From CAZZBK01 sp964652155 (lineage in GTDB: Bacteria; Planctomycetota; Planctomycetia; Pirellulales; PNKZ01), in NCBI GenBank assembly GCA_964652155.1, contig CAZZBK010000155.1, positions 1 to 12,960 on the forward strand: a stretch of 12,960 bases of DNA, in the 5' to 3' direction. Every line of letters begins with the position of its first letter. The first letter of the stretch is position 1. This document shows, piece after piece, positions 6,900 through 12,953 of this stretch. A program made the position numbers and the translations under genes. Under the pieces are notes generated by a model that worked only from the letters and a program-made list of their open reading frames with translations, ran no database searches and had not been told where the DNA came from.

Positions 6900-7250
6900 T
6901 TAGCTCCCCGTGGGTGCTGCCGCCGTGTTGCCACCTGCGGCTGCAAGCCGAGCCTTTTCAGCCTCTTGGCGTTCGAGTTCGCGAACCTTTTCTTCCATTT
7001 CCTTGCCGGGCTTGAAGGTTACGACAAACTTCTCAGCCACAAAGACTTTTTCACCGGTTCGCGGGTTGCGAGCTTTGCGGGCTGCGCGTTTCTTCACCTC
7101 GAACACACCGAAGTTCCGCAACTCGATGCGGCGATCTTCGACCAACGTTCTCACAATGGCGTCGAACGTTTTTTGAACGATCTCTTTCGTCTTGAGCTGG
7201 GTAAGACCAATCTCTTCGGAAATGGTTTTGACGATTTCTTTTTTCGTCAC
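6900..7250 (-). CDS. HU/IHF-family nucleoid DNA-binding protein with C-terminal tail
   Basis: This 116-residue protein binds and bends DNA as a dimer. The helical dimerisation part is MTKKEIVKTISEEIGLTQLKTKEIVQKTFDAI in character (quoted in part: KTFDAIVRTL at 27-36). The beta-saddle reads RIELRNFGVF (41-50), and the DNA-embracing arm KKRAARKARNPRTGEKV (53-69) includes the conserved RNP with Pro63. FKPGKEMEEKVREL (79-92) closes the normal HU fold at about 90 residues. About 24 extra residues follow: charged helix ERQEAEKARLAAAGG, then NTAAAPTGS. The start is GTG (7248-7250), supported by a GAGGAG site about 9 nt upstream and by exact alignment with the HU N-terminus. It has its own promoter upstream. 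The family is certain; HU versus IHF subtype cannot be assigned. Confidence 0.95.
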   Translation of the reverse strand: MTKKEIVKTISEEIGLTQLKTKEIVQKTFDAIVRTLVEDRRIELRNFGVFEVKKRAARKARNPRTGEKVFVAEKFVVTFKPGKEMEEKVRELERQEAEKARLAAAGGNTAAAPTGS

Positions 7251-7675
7251 GTCTCGGCACTCCTCAGACTATTGAACGGGAAGACGAGGTTCAGAGGCCC
7301 AAAATGCCCCACACTCGGCTTAGTATTTACACGTTCGACTGCTGCTCCAACTGTAGATGCCATAAGAACTAGTGTCAAGCACAAACGGCAACTCGTTGGC
7401 TGCAACTTGGCGTGACGGCGGCGGTCGCCCGCTCGGCAGTCGGCAAGTGCCAAACCTTACTTAACTATAAATTGTCAAAGACCTTACCACGCGCTCGCCG
7501 AGCCAAGAAGAGGTTCGGATTGCCGTAAGTTGTTCATTGCATTGAACTAACATCGATCCACGGCAACCATCCAAGGATCTATTCTTGGCGCTGCGCGGTT
7601 TCGACGAACAAAAGATCGACGGTCCAGACGGCCAACGTGAGAGAATCCGTAAAATCATTACAGATTGTTTGACCG
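7251..7675. other. Intergenic region upstream of HU
   Basis: This 425-bp gap contains the HU leader (about 93 nt), the HU promoter, and an AT-richer patch around 7456-7486. A plus-strand frame from 7546 to a TGA at 7705-7707 has protein-like composition (described separately). The minus-strand 65-codon frame at 7461-7658 has no ribosome binding site and an unconvincing composition, so I do not call it. No clear terminator follows the ykgJ-like gene. Confidence 0.5.
7350..7378 (-). promoter_or_regulatory. Strong sigma70-type promoter of the HU gene
   Basis: On the minus strand a consensus TTGACA (-35, 7373-7378) is followed after exactly 17 nt by TACAGT (-10, 7350-7355; 4 of 6 match). The predicted start near 7343 leaves a leader of about 93 nt before the GTG start of HU. 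Perfect -35 and ideal spacing fit a highly expressed nucleoid-protein gene. Confidence 0.65.
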
Positions 7676-7707
7676 TTACACCCGAAACACCTTCACCTGC
7701 TCAATGA
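7546..7707 (+). pseudogene. Possible small or decayed plus-strand coding stretch
   Basis: The frame reads TNIDPRQPSKDLFLALRGF, then DEQKIDGPDGQRERIRKI, then ITDCLTVTPETPSPAQ before TGA at 7705-7707. It looks like an ordinary soluble protein segment. There is no ATG; the best start is TTG at 7585-7587, without a clear ribosome binding site. The same frame is also open upstream of a single TGA (7543-7545), giving KDLTTRSPSQEEVRIAVSC from about 7480. Third-codon-position GC is low compared with the real genes here. Its end overlaps the convergent ykgJ-like gene by about 30 nt. It could be a short gene, a decayed gene, or chance. Confidence 0.2.
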
Positions 7708-8092
7708 TCTTTTCGAGCGGGTAGAGCGTGCCTTGGCCGCTACCGGGGCAGGCCTCGCAGGTCTGCTGCCAGGTCTCCGGGGTGCGGACGTTCGATTCCC
7801 AAAAGGGCCAGGTGCGGCACTGTCGGGGGCGTGCTTCATAGACCGTGCAGCGGCGGGTTTGTGTGTCGAAGAACACGCAATCGCCGTTGGGATATTCGAC
7901 GAGGCTGAGCCGAATGCCGACCCGACGCACGTATTTTTGCTCGAACTCGGCGACCTCCATCGCCTGGGTCGCCGCCAAGGCGCGAATCTCTTCCTTGTTG
8001 ACCCACACGTAGCCCGGGGCCCCCGTGCAGCAGTCGCCGCACTGCGAGCACTTGAACTTCAGCCCCTCGGCAAACCAAGGTTTCTCGTCCAT
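7676..8092 (-). CDS. YkgJ-family cysteine-cluster protein (putative Zn/Fe-chelating)
   Basis: The product is a 138-residue cytoplasmic protein. The opening cluster CSQCGDCC (Cys15, 18, 21, 22) is followed by GAPGYVWVNKEEI, DCVFFDTQTRRCTVYEARPRQCRTWPFW (quoted in part: Cys72, Cys82, Cys92) and TCEAC (Cys112, Cys115). This is the YkgJ/UPF0153 pattern, thought to hold zinc or an iron-sulfur centre; the biochemical role is not established. I start at ATG 8090-8092. A GTG four codons upstream (8102-8104) is also possible, but the GGAG site lies only 1 nt from it versus 13 nt from the ATG. The gene follows the cysteine desulfurase by 57 nt in the same direction, so it may belong to the moa-desulfurase transcript. 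A metal-binding protein next to a sulfur-mobilising enzyme is suggestive but not proof of a shared job. Confidence 0.88.
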   Translation of the reverse strand: MDEKPWFAEGLKFKCSQCGDCCTGAPGYVWVNKEEIRALAATQAMEVAEFEQKYVRRVGIRLSLVEYPNGDCVFFDTQTRRCTVYEARPRQCRTWPFWESNVRTPETWQQTCEACPGSGQGTLYPLEKIIEQVKVFRV

Positions 8093-8149
8093 GTTTGGCT
8101 TCACGCTCCGAATGGTTGATGAGTTCGGCGGTTACTGGGCGGTTTTGCG

Positions 8150-9328
8150 TTAATGTGGGGCGGTCGCGGCAAGTTCACGCAGGGCATGCACGGTCGTATC
8201 GATCTGTTGCTGGGTCGTGAACACGCCCGGGCTGAGTCGCAGCGTCCCTCCCTGCTCCAGGGTGCCGAGAGCGCGATGCACAAGGGGCGCACAGTGCAAA
8301 CCGGCTCGGGTCTGAATACGGTATCCGACATCGAGGGCCACGGCCAACTCTTGCGGATCATACCCGTCGATTTGCAAGCTCACCAGTCCCGCGCGCCGCG
8401 CGGCGTCCGCTGGGGTGAATAACCGCACGTTCTCGATGTTCTGCAAGCCGTCGATGAGTTGCGACAATCGTAGTTGGGTGTGGGTCCGGACGCTTTCGAC
8501 GCTTTGTTGCGCGAGGAACTCGACCCCCGCCAGCAGGCCCATGATGCCGCCGACATTGAGACTGCCCGCCTCGAACCGATCGGGCCACTCCTCGGGCTGA
8601 GTATCGAGTTCGCTGTGCGAGCCGGTCCCGCCGTACTTGAGGGGTTGCCAGTGCGAGCCGCAGCCCGGGGCGACGACCAGCATGCCGGTCCCCAGCGGTC
8701 CCAACAGCCCTTTGTGACCGGGTGCCGCGAGCAGGTCGACGTTCCAGGCCGTCATGTCGATGGGCAATTCGCCGAGCGTCTGCGCGGCATCGAGCAGCAG
8801 CGGCACGCCGGCCTCGCGCGCGATGAGTCCCACTGCCCGAGCGTCGCTCAGCGCGCCCGTCACGTTCGAGGCGTGATTGAGCGCGATGAGCCGTGTTTGG
8901 GGCTGCAACGCGGCACGAATGTCCGCGGGGTCAACGAGCCCCGAGCCGTCGCAGGCGACATAAGTCACGTCGATCCGGTCTTGCTGTTGTAGCGCGCGGA
9001 GCGGACGCAGCACCGAGTTATGTTCGATCGCGGTCGTAACGACATGCGGACGCGAGGGTGACGCCGTGTGGAATAGGCCGAGGATGGCGAGATTGAGCGC
9101 CTCGGTCCCACCGGAGGTGAAGATCACGCGCCGCTCGTCGGCGACATTGACCAGCCGCGCGATGGCCCGGCGCGTGCTGCTGACGAGGCTGGCGACCTGC
9201 TGGGCTTCGGCATAGACGCCGCGCCCGGCACTGGCACCAAGGTGGCGTTGATAATGCTCGACGGCGGCGTAGACGCTTTCGGGCTTGGGCCAACTCGTCG
9301 CCGCGTTGTCGAGGTAGATTCGCTGCAT
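8150..9328 (-). CDS. Cysteine desulfurase, class V aminotransferase fold
   Basis: This PLP enzyme would take sulfur from cysteine, leaving alanine and an enzyme persulfide. Of 392 residues, YLDNAATSWPKPE (5-17) is the typical start. TSGGTEALNLAI (71-82), IEHNSV (101-106, His103), HASNVTG (152-158), LDAAQTLG (179-186, Asp180) and APGHKGLLGPLGTG (202-215, PLP Lys206) form the cofactor site. EAGSLNVGGIMGL (253-265) and RAGLHCAPLVHRALGT (341-356, Cys346 as persulfide carrier) complete it. The pattern matches the subgroup often annotated 'cysteine desulfurase family protein' rather than IscS or SufS proper, and no isc or suf genes lie nearby. An AAGGGA site overlapping the moaA stop precedes the ATG. 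The gene starts 9 nt after moaA, which points to sulfur supply for molybdopterin. Confidence 0.93.
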   Translation of the reverse strand: MQRIYLDNAATSWPKPESVYAAVEHYQRHLGASAGRGVYAEAQQVASLVSSTRRAIARLVNVADERRVIFTSGGTEALNLAILGLFHTASPSRPHVVTTAIEHNSVLRPLRALQQQDRIDVTYVACDGSGLVDPADIRAALQPQTRLIALNHASNVTGALSDARAVGLIAREAGVPLLLDAAQTLGELPIDMTAWNVDLLAAPGHKGLLGPLGTGMLVVAPGCGSHWQPLKYGGTGSHSELDTQPEEWPDRFEAGSLNVGGIMGLLAGVEFLAQQSVESVRTHTQLRLSQLIDGLQNIENVRLFTPADAARRAGLVSLQIDGYDPQELAVALDVGYRIQTRAGLHCAPLVHRALGTLEQGGTLRLSPGVFTTQQQIDTTVHALRELAATAPH

Positions 9329-9337
9329 CCGATCCCT

Positions 9338-10366
9338 TTAACCGCCGATTTGGAACATGGCGCGCGAAGGGCGCAGAAACTCGTCGCTATTAATGCCGTG
9401 ACCGGGCTTTTTGTGCTGCACGCAGTCGCGTACCAGTTGCGCTAATTCGTCGTCGCGGCCGCCGCCCCGCAGAACTTTTCGCGCGTCCCACTCTTCGAGC
9501 GAGAACAGGCAGTTGCGGACTTGCCCCTCGGCGGTCAGCCGCAGCCGGTTGCAGTCGCGGCAGAACGGTTGCGTGACGGGGTTGATGAACCCGATGCGGC
9601 CGCCGCCGTCGACAAAGCGATAGTCGGTCGCCGGTTGATGGGGATTTTCGACCGGCACGGGCTCAAGGGGACCGACCTCGTTCTCGATCTGCTGGCGGAT
9701 TTCGTCGCCGTTCAACACCTGAGCCGTGTCCCAATTCCCCTCGGCGTCGAGCGGCATGAACTCGATGAAGCGGAGTTCAAAGCGATGATCGCGGGCAAAA
9801 CGCACGAGGGGGACGATCTCGCCGTCGGTGATGCCGCGGATGGCCACCGTGTTCAGGCGAATTTTTTCAAAGCCCACTCGTTGAGCGGCAAAGATCCCCT
9901 CGAGTACTTGCTCAAAACCCTCGCGGCGCGAGATCAGCTTGAACGTCTCAGCGTTCATCGCGTCGAGACTGATGTTGAGCCGCCGCAGTCCGGCGTCCTG
10001 GAGTGCTTGCGCCTGCTCGGCGAGCAGGATGCCGTTGGTTGTCAGGGCCAGATCGTCGATCCCTGGAATCGCGGCGAGCTTGGCCACCAATTGTGCCAGT
10101 CCGCGCCGCACGAGCGGTTCGCCGCCGGTGAGCCGGAGCTTGGTGATGCCCAACGGCGCCATGACCCGCACGAATCGTTCGATCTCCTCGAAGCTGAGCA
10201 GTTCGTCACGTGGGCGGAACTGAACATTCTCGGCCGGCATGCAATAAAAGCAGCGGATGTTGCAGCGGTCGGTCACGCTAATGCGCAGGTCGGTATGCAC
10301 TCGGCCGAGCGAATCGACCAGTGCGGCGGACGTGTCGTGGGGGGTGACGATCGGCAGCTTGTGCAT
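9338..10366 (-). CDS. moaA: GTP 3',8-cyclase MoaA (molybdenum cofactor step 1)
   Basis: MoaA is a radical-SAM enzyme that rearranges GTP to 3',8-cyclo-7,8-dihydro-GTP, which MoaC turns into cyclic pyranopterin monophosphate. In this 342-residue protein, LRISVTDRCNIRCFYCMP carries the SAM cluster cysteines Cys35, Cys39 and Cys42. LRLTGGEPLVRRGL (77-90), LTTNG (108-112) and NISLDA (131-136) are the SAM-binding strands. The second 4Fe-4S cluster that holds GTP is shown by PFCRDCNRLRLTAEGQVRNC (Cys269, Cys272, Cys286). The chain ends in the conserved double glycine (341-342), which is needed for catalysis in characterised MoaA. It lies 3 nt downstream of moaE. All key residues are intact. MoaC, needed for the next step, is not in the window. 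Confidence 0.98.
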   Translation of the reverse strand: MHKLPIVTPHDTSAALVDSLGRVHTDLRISVTDRCNIRCFYCMPAENVQFRPRDELLSFEEIERFVRVMAPLGITKLRLTGGEPLVRRGLAQLVAKLAAIPGIDDLALTTNGILLAEQAQALQDAGLRRLNISLDAMNAETFKLISRREGFEQVLEGIFAAQRVGFEKIRLNTVAIRGITDGEIVPLVRFARDHRFELRFIEFMPLDAEGNWDTAQVLNGDEIRQQIENEVGPLEPVPVENPHQPATDYRFVDGGGRIGFINPVTQPFCRDCNRLRLTAEGQVRNCLFSLEEWDARKVLRGGGRDDELAQLVRDCVQHKKPGHGINSDEFLRPSRAMFQIGG

Positions 10367-10369
10367 GAG

Positions 10370-10807
10370 TTATTTCGGAGGGGCGACCTCGGGCGCGATA
10401 CCGGGATGAACCCAGTCGCTCGCTCCGTCGCTCCAGTGTTCCTTTTTCCAGATGGGCACATCCTGCTTGATGGTATCCATCAGCCAGCGCGCCGCCTCGA
10501 AGGCGTCGGCGCGGTGCGGCGTGCTAACCGCGACGGCGACGGCGACCTCGCCCAGGTCCAAATGGCCAAGCCGATGCACGACTGTGCAGGCCAAGACCGG
10601 CCAGCGCTCTCGGGCCAGCGACGCTAACTCGAGCAGTTTTTTCTCAGCCATCGTCGGATAGCATTCGTAATCGAGCGACGCGGTCTGCCGTCCCTCGGTC
10701 AGCTCACGAACCGTGCCCAAGAACAGCACGACCGCCCCGGCCTGCACGGTCGCCACGCTGTCGAGCACCGCGGCGGTATCGATCTTGTCGTGAGTTAACT
10801 GAATCAT
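10370..10807 (-). CDS. moaE: Molybdopterin synthase catalytic (large) subunit MoaE
   Basis: MoaE, with the sulfur carrier MoaD, inserts two sulfurs into cyclic pyranopterin monophosphate to form molybdopterin. The 145-residue protein has the family order: AGAVVLFLGTVRE (23-35), LDYECYPTMAEKKL (45-58), VVHRLGHLDLGEVAV (76-90), STPHRADAFEAAR (95-107) and KQDVPIWKKEHW (114-125). Lys114 and Lys121 correspond to the active-site lysines. ATG at 10805-10807 lacks a clear Shine-Dalgarno site; an extended -10 promoter lies about 40 bp upstream. It is the first gene of the moaE-moaA-desulfurase transcript. The partner gene moaD is missing here: the 177 bp upstream are intergenic and the next gene is divergent and unrelated. 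Confidence 0.97.
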   Translation of the reverse strand: MIQLTHDKIDTAAVLDSVATVQAGAVVLFLGTVRELTEGRQTASLDYECYPTMAEKKLLELASLARERWPVLACTVVHRLGHLDLGEVAVAVAVSTPHRADAFEAARWLMDTIKQDVPIWKKEHWSDGASDWVHPGIAPEVAPPK

Positions 10808-10849
10808 GGGCTACGCGCCCCCGCGCGGTCGGTTGAGAGGTCCTGCCGT

Positions 10850-10858
10850 ATTGTATCA
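10850..10858 (-). promoter_or_regulatory. Candidate extended -10 promoter of moaE operon
   Basis: On the minus strand TGATACAAT fits the extended -10 pattern TGnTATAAT, with one mismatch in the hexamer. Extended -10 promoters can work without a good -35, and none is visible (TTCTTG at 16 nt spacing is the nearest). The start near 10843 gives a leader of about 35 nt. No molybdenum-cofactor riboswitch-like structure fits in so short a leader. Confidence 0.4.
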
Positions 10859-10935
10859 CGGTTGTCGCGAGCAAGAACGGGGGGCGTCGCACGGTTTTCT
10901 CAGCCGGACCGTTCGCATGTCGCGAGGCGGGGGAG

Positions 10936-10941
10936 TAGAAT
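10936..10941 (+). promoter_or_regulatory. Candidate -10 element of the TIM-barrel gene
   Basis: TAGAAT (5 of 6 to consensus) lies 43 nt before the ATG at 10985, preceded at 18 nt by a poor -35 match, TTCGCA (10912-10917). It is the best -10 candidate in the 177-bp divergent gap shared with moaE. The weak -35 keeps confidence low. Confidence 0.3.
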
Positions 10942-10984
10942 GGCCGCCGGTCGAATTACTCTCAAAACGTGCAGGAGTTGTGCC

Positions 10985-11752
10985 ATGAAGTTGGGTCTGG
11001 TCACGTACATGTGGGGTGCCGATTGGGATTTGCCGACGGTCATCAAGAACCTCCAACTCACCGGCTTTAGCGGCGTCGAGCTCCGCACCGGACACCAGCA
11101 TGGCGTCGACATCGATTTGTCGGCCGACAAGCGCAAAGCGGTCGCCCAGGCGTTCACAAGCAGCGGCGTGCAGCTCGTCGGCATTGGCACGGCATGTGAG
11201 TATCATTCACCCGACCCGGCCGTGCTCAAGAAGCAGATCGAAGACACAAAGGCATACATTCAACTATGCCACGACTGCGGCGGCAGCGGCGTGAAGGTGC
11301 GCCCCAACGGCCTTCCCCCCACGGTGCCGGTCGACAAGACGCTCGAACAAATTGGCCGCGCGCTGCAAGAGTGCGCCCAGTATGGCGAGGGGTTTGGCGT
11401 GCAGATTCGCCTCGAAGTCCACGGCAAGGGGACCGACAACCTCGAAAACGTCAAGAAGATCATGGACGTCGCGTCCCATCCGAACGCCACGGTCTGCTGG
11501 AATTGCAATCCGGCCGACACCGACGGCCAAGGCTTGGAACACAACTTCAACTTGGTCAAGCATCGGCTGGGCACGATTCACATTCACGACCTGATTAGCA
11601 GCTACCCCTGGAAGCCCCTGTTCAAGCTCTTGCAGCAAGCCAAGTTCTCGGGCTGGACGCTGCTCGAAGAGGGGAACAAAACGACCGACCCCGTGCGGGT
11701 CATGAAGTATTACAAGCTGCTCTGGGAGTACCTGACCGGCGAGCAAGCCTAG
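10985..11752 (+). CDS. Sugar phosphate isomerase/epimerase-like TIM-barrel protein
   Basis: The 255-residue product has the xylose-isomerase-like/AP-endonuclease-2-like TIM-barrel pattern: MKLGLVTYMWGADWDLPTV at the start, FSGVELRTGHQHGVD (28-42), CEYHSPDPA (71-79), GGSGVKVRPNGLPP (99-112), GVQIRLEVHGKGT (138-150), VCWNCNPADTDG (170-181), LGTIHIHDL (195-203) and WTLLEEGN (224-231). Glu144, His146, Asn175, His199, His201 and Glu229 are candidate metal or substrate ligands. There is no signal peptide, unlike many planctomycete relatives, so it should be cytoplasmic. I use ATG 10985 because AGGAG (10973-10977) stands 7 nt before it; the frame extends upstream to 10862 without protein-like sequence. 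The actual sugar is unknown. Its stop is only 4 nt from the convergent decarboxylase gene. Confidence 0.88.
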   Translation: MKLGLVTYMWGADWDLPTVIKNLQLTGFSGVELRTGHQHGVDIDLSADKRKAVAQAFTSSGVQLVGIGTACEYHSPDPAVLKKQIEDTKAYIQLCHDCGGSGVKVRPNGLPPTVPVDKTLEQIGRALQECAQYGEGFGVQIRLEVHGKGTDNLENVKKIMDVASHPNATVCWNCNPADTDGQGLEHNFNLVKHRLGTIHIHDLISSYPWKPLFKLLQQAKFSGWTLLEEGNKTTDPVRVMKYYKLLWEYLTGEQA

Positions 11753-11756
11753 AGCG

Positions 11757-12359
11757 TTACGCGCCGGCCACGCCCAGCGTCTGGCGGAAGCGCGTGATGC
11801 GTGCGGTCATGTTCTCGGGGACGGGCAGGTGGAACGCCGGGCCCACGGGCGCGACGCTCAGTGTGATAAACCGGGGTCCCGCTTGCTGGAGCACCTGAGC
11901 CGCGCGCTGTTGCCAATTGGCGAGGTCATCGAACCGCGCGACGTTATTAAAGCCCGCCGCCATCGCGATCTGGCCAAAGTTGATCTGGCACACCGCGCCC
12001 GCCGTCGGCTGTCCGCCGGTCACCTCGTAGAGCCCGTTGTCGAGCACGATCACCGTGAGGTTCGTGACCCCCGAGGCCACGATCGTGGCCAGGCCGCCGA
12101 GCCCCATCAGCATGCCCCCGTCACCGTTGAAGGCGATCACTTCACGCGCGGGCTGGGCGAGTGCCAGCCCGAGGCCGAGCACCGGCGCGTGCCCCATCGC
12201 CGACGGCAGGTAATGAAAGTCGAGCGGCGATTGCGACAGCTTGGGCCACTCGCGGGCCGAGCCCATCGTGGTCACGACAATCTGTTCGCGGCGCAGGTCA
12301 CGAATCACCTGCAAGGCGTCGAGCAACGGCATTGCGCGGCGGGGAGCGGTGCTGGTCAT
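11757..12359 (-). CDS. ThDP enzyme, cofactor-binding subunit (sulfopyruvate/phosphonopyruvate decarboxylase beta-like)
   Basis: This 200-residue protein is the ThDP-diphosphate-binding half of a decarboxylase. The cofactor motif starts FNGDGGMLMGLGGL (77-90; Gly79-Asp80-Gly81) and ends at VIVLDNGLYEVTGGQPTAG (Asn108), the spacing expected for the magnesium-diphosphate site. TTMGSAREWPKL (30-41) and LPSAMGHAPVLGLGLALA (51-68) are typical of the ComE-like subunit. TGGQPT is seen in sulfopyruvate and phosphonopyruvate decarboxylases. Its ATG is 3 nt after the alpha gene, with a GGAAAGGG-type ribosome binding site inside the alpha gene's last codons, so the two are coupled. The substrate is probably a 3-substituted pyruvate, but which one is not visible, since no PEP mutase, coenzyme M or sulfolactate gene lies in the window. 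Confidence 0.85.
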   Translation of the reverse strand: MTSTAPRRAMPLLDALQVIRDLRREQIVVTTMGSAREWPKLSQSPLDFHYLPSAMGHAPVLGLGLALAQPAREVIAFNGDGGMLMGLGGLATIVASGVTNLTVIVLDNGLYEVTGGQPTAGAVCQINFGQIAMAAGFNNVARFDDLANWQQRAAQVLQQAGPRFITLSVAPVGPAFHLPVPENMTARITRFRQTLGVAGA

Positions 12360-12362
12360 GGA

Positions 12363-12878
12363 TTAACCCTTTCCTTCGGCGACGAGTGCGAGCCCCGCTC
12401 GGCCCGCGCTTTGGCTTTGTCGGTAATGACGTACAAACTCGCCGGGTCCGTCGGGCGCGGTGAGCACGGTGTAGTCGAGCCCCCAGGCCTTCACGACCGG
12501 TTCGGTGAATGTCTTGGCCGAGTCGGTCGACGACGCGATGAGGTAATTGCGATACCCGACCAGGGCATACAACGGCAGCTTGAGGTCGAAGAGCGCGTTC
12601 CGCATCGAGTCGCCCGACTCGAAGAAACCCGTGTTTTGAATAACGACCAGCGGGCGAGCGCCCCCCAGCCACAGGCCCGCGGCGATCGCCCAGGCTTCTC
12701 CCTCGCGGCACACACGCACCAACCGCAGTCGGTCGCTCGCGGCGAGCAAGGCAGCCTCCCAAGTCCCTAAGACCGAGTCGGGCAGCCAGACGACATGCGA
12801 GATGCCGGCCTCGATCAGGGCGGGAATCATCTGTTCGCCAGTGAGCAGCTTCGAGGCAACTTCGGTGGTCGACATCAT
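12363..12878 (-). CDS. ThDP enzyme, pyrimidine-binding subunit (sulfopyruvate decarboxylase alpha-like)
   Basis: This 171-residue protein is the pyrimidine-binding half of the split ThDP decarboxylase. It shows LTGEQMIPALIEAGISHVVWLPDS (quoted in part: AGISHVVWLPDS, 24-35), then VRVCREGEAWAIAAGLWLGG (54-73), where Glu59 is the likely catalytic glutamate that activates the aminopyrimidine. LVVIQNTGFFESGDSMRN (77-94) matches the QNxG segment of ComD-type subunits, though the asparagine usual after it is replaced by the FES sequence. LPLYALVGYRN (101-111) and TVLTAPDG (137-144) finish the domain. Two adjacent ATG codons (12873-12878) can serve as start, and no Shine-Dalgarno site is clear. It needs the adjacent beta subunit for activity. 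A phosphonopyruvate decarboxylase split in two is the main alternative to a sulfopyruvate enzyme. Confidence 0.83.
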   Translation of the reverse strand: MMSTTEVASKLLTGEQMIPALIEAGISHVVWLPDSVLGTWEAALLAASDRLRLVRVCREGEAWAIAAGLWLGGARPLVVIQNTGFFESGDSMRNALFDLKLPLYALVGYRNYLIASSTDSAKTFTEPVVKAWGLDYTVLTAPDGPGEFVRHYRQSQSAGRAGLALVAEGKG

Positions 12879-12913
12879 GGACGGCCGTCGAGAGGTGTGG
12901 GGGTAGGGAATGG

Positions 12914-12926
12914 CTGACGCCGTCAG
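12914..12926. repeat. 13-bp palindrome upstream of the decarboxylase operon
   Basis: CTGACG-C-CGTCAG is a perfect dyad with 6-bp arms and a one-base centre, 36 nt upstream of the alpha-subunit ATG. Its right end overlaps the proposed -10 hexamer, so a bound regulator would cover the transcription start. This is the best operator candidate in the window, still without independent support. Confidence 0.4.
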
Positions 12927-12953
12927 TGTAACGCATCGATCGCGCCGACGGAA
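12925..12953 (-). promoter_or_regulatory. Weak candidate promoter of the decarboxylase operon
   Basis: On the minus strand TTCCGT (12948-12953) and TACACT (12925-12930) are 17 nt apart. The -10 matches 4 of 6 positions but the -35 only the leading TT. Position and overlap with the 13-bp palindrome make it worth noting; a better promoter could lie beyond the window edge. Confidence 0.25.

Noticed and set aside
7554..7579. GATCC...GGATC inverted repeat as a regulatory hairpin
   Set aside because: Five-base arms with a long loop are expected by chance at this length.
7461..7658. Minus-strand 65-codon frame upstream of HU
   Set aside because: No ribosome binding site, unusual Ser/Arg/Cys composition, and no recognisable motif.
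9521..10627. Long plus-strand frame (368 codons) opposite moaA and moaE
   Set aside because: It is antisense to two certain genes with intact active sites; its translation shows no family motif and is explained by GC-rich codon bias in the complementary frame.
10862..10984. Upstream extension of the TIM-barrel protein to 296 residues
   Set aside because: The extra 41 residues are not family-like and would pass through the promoter region; AGGAG stands 7 nt before the ATG at 10985.
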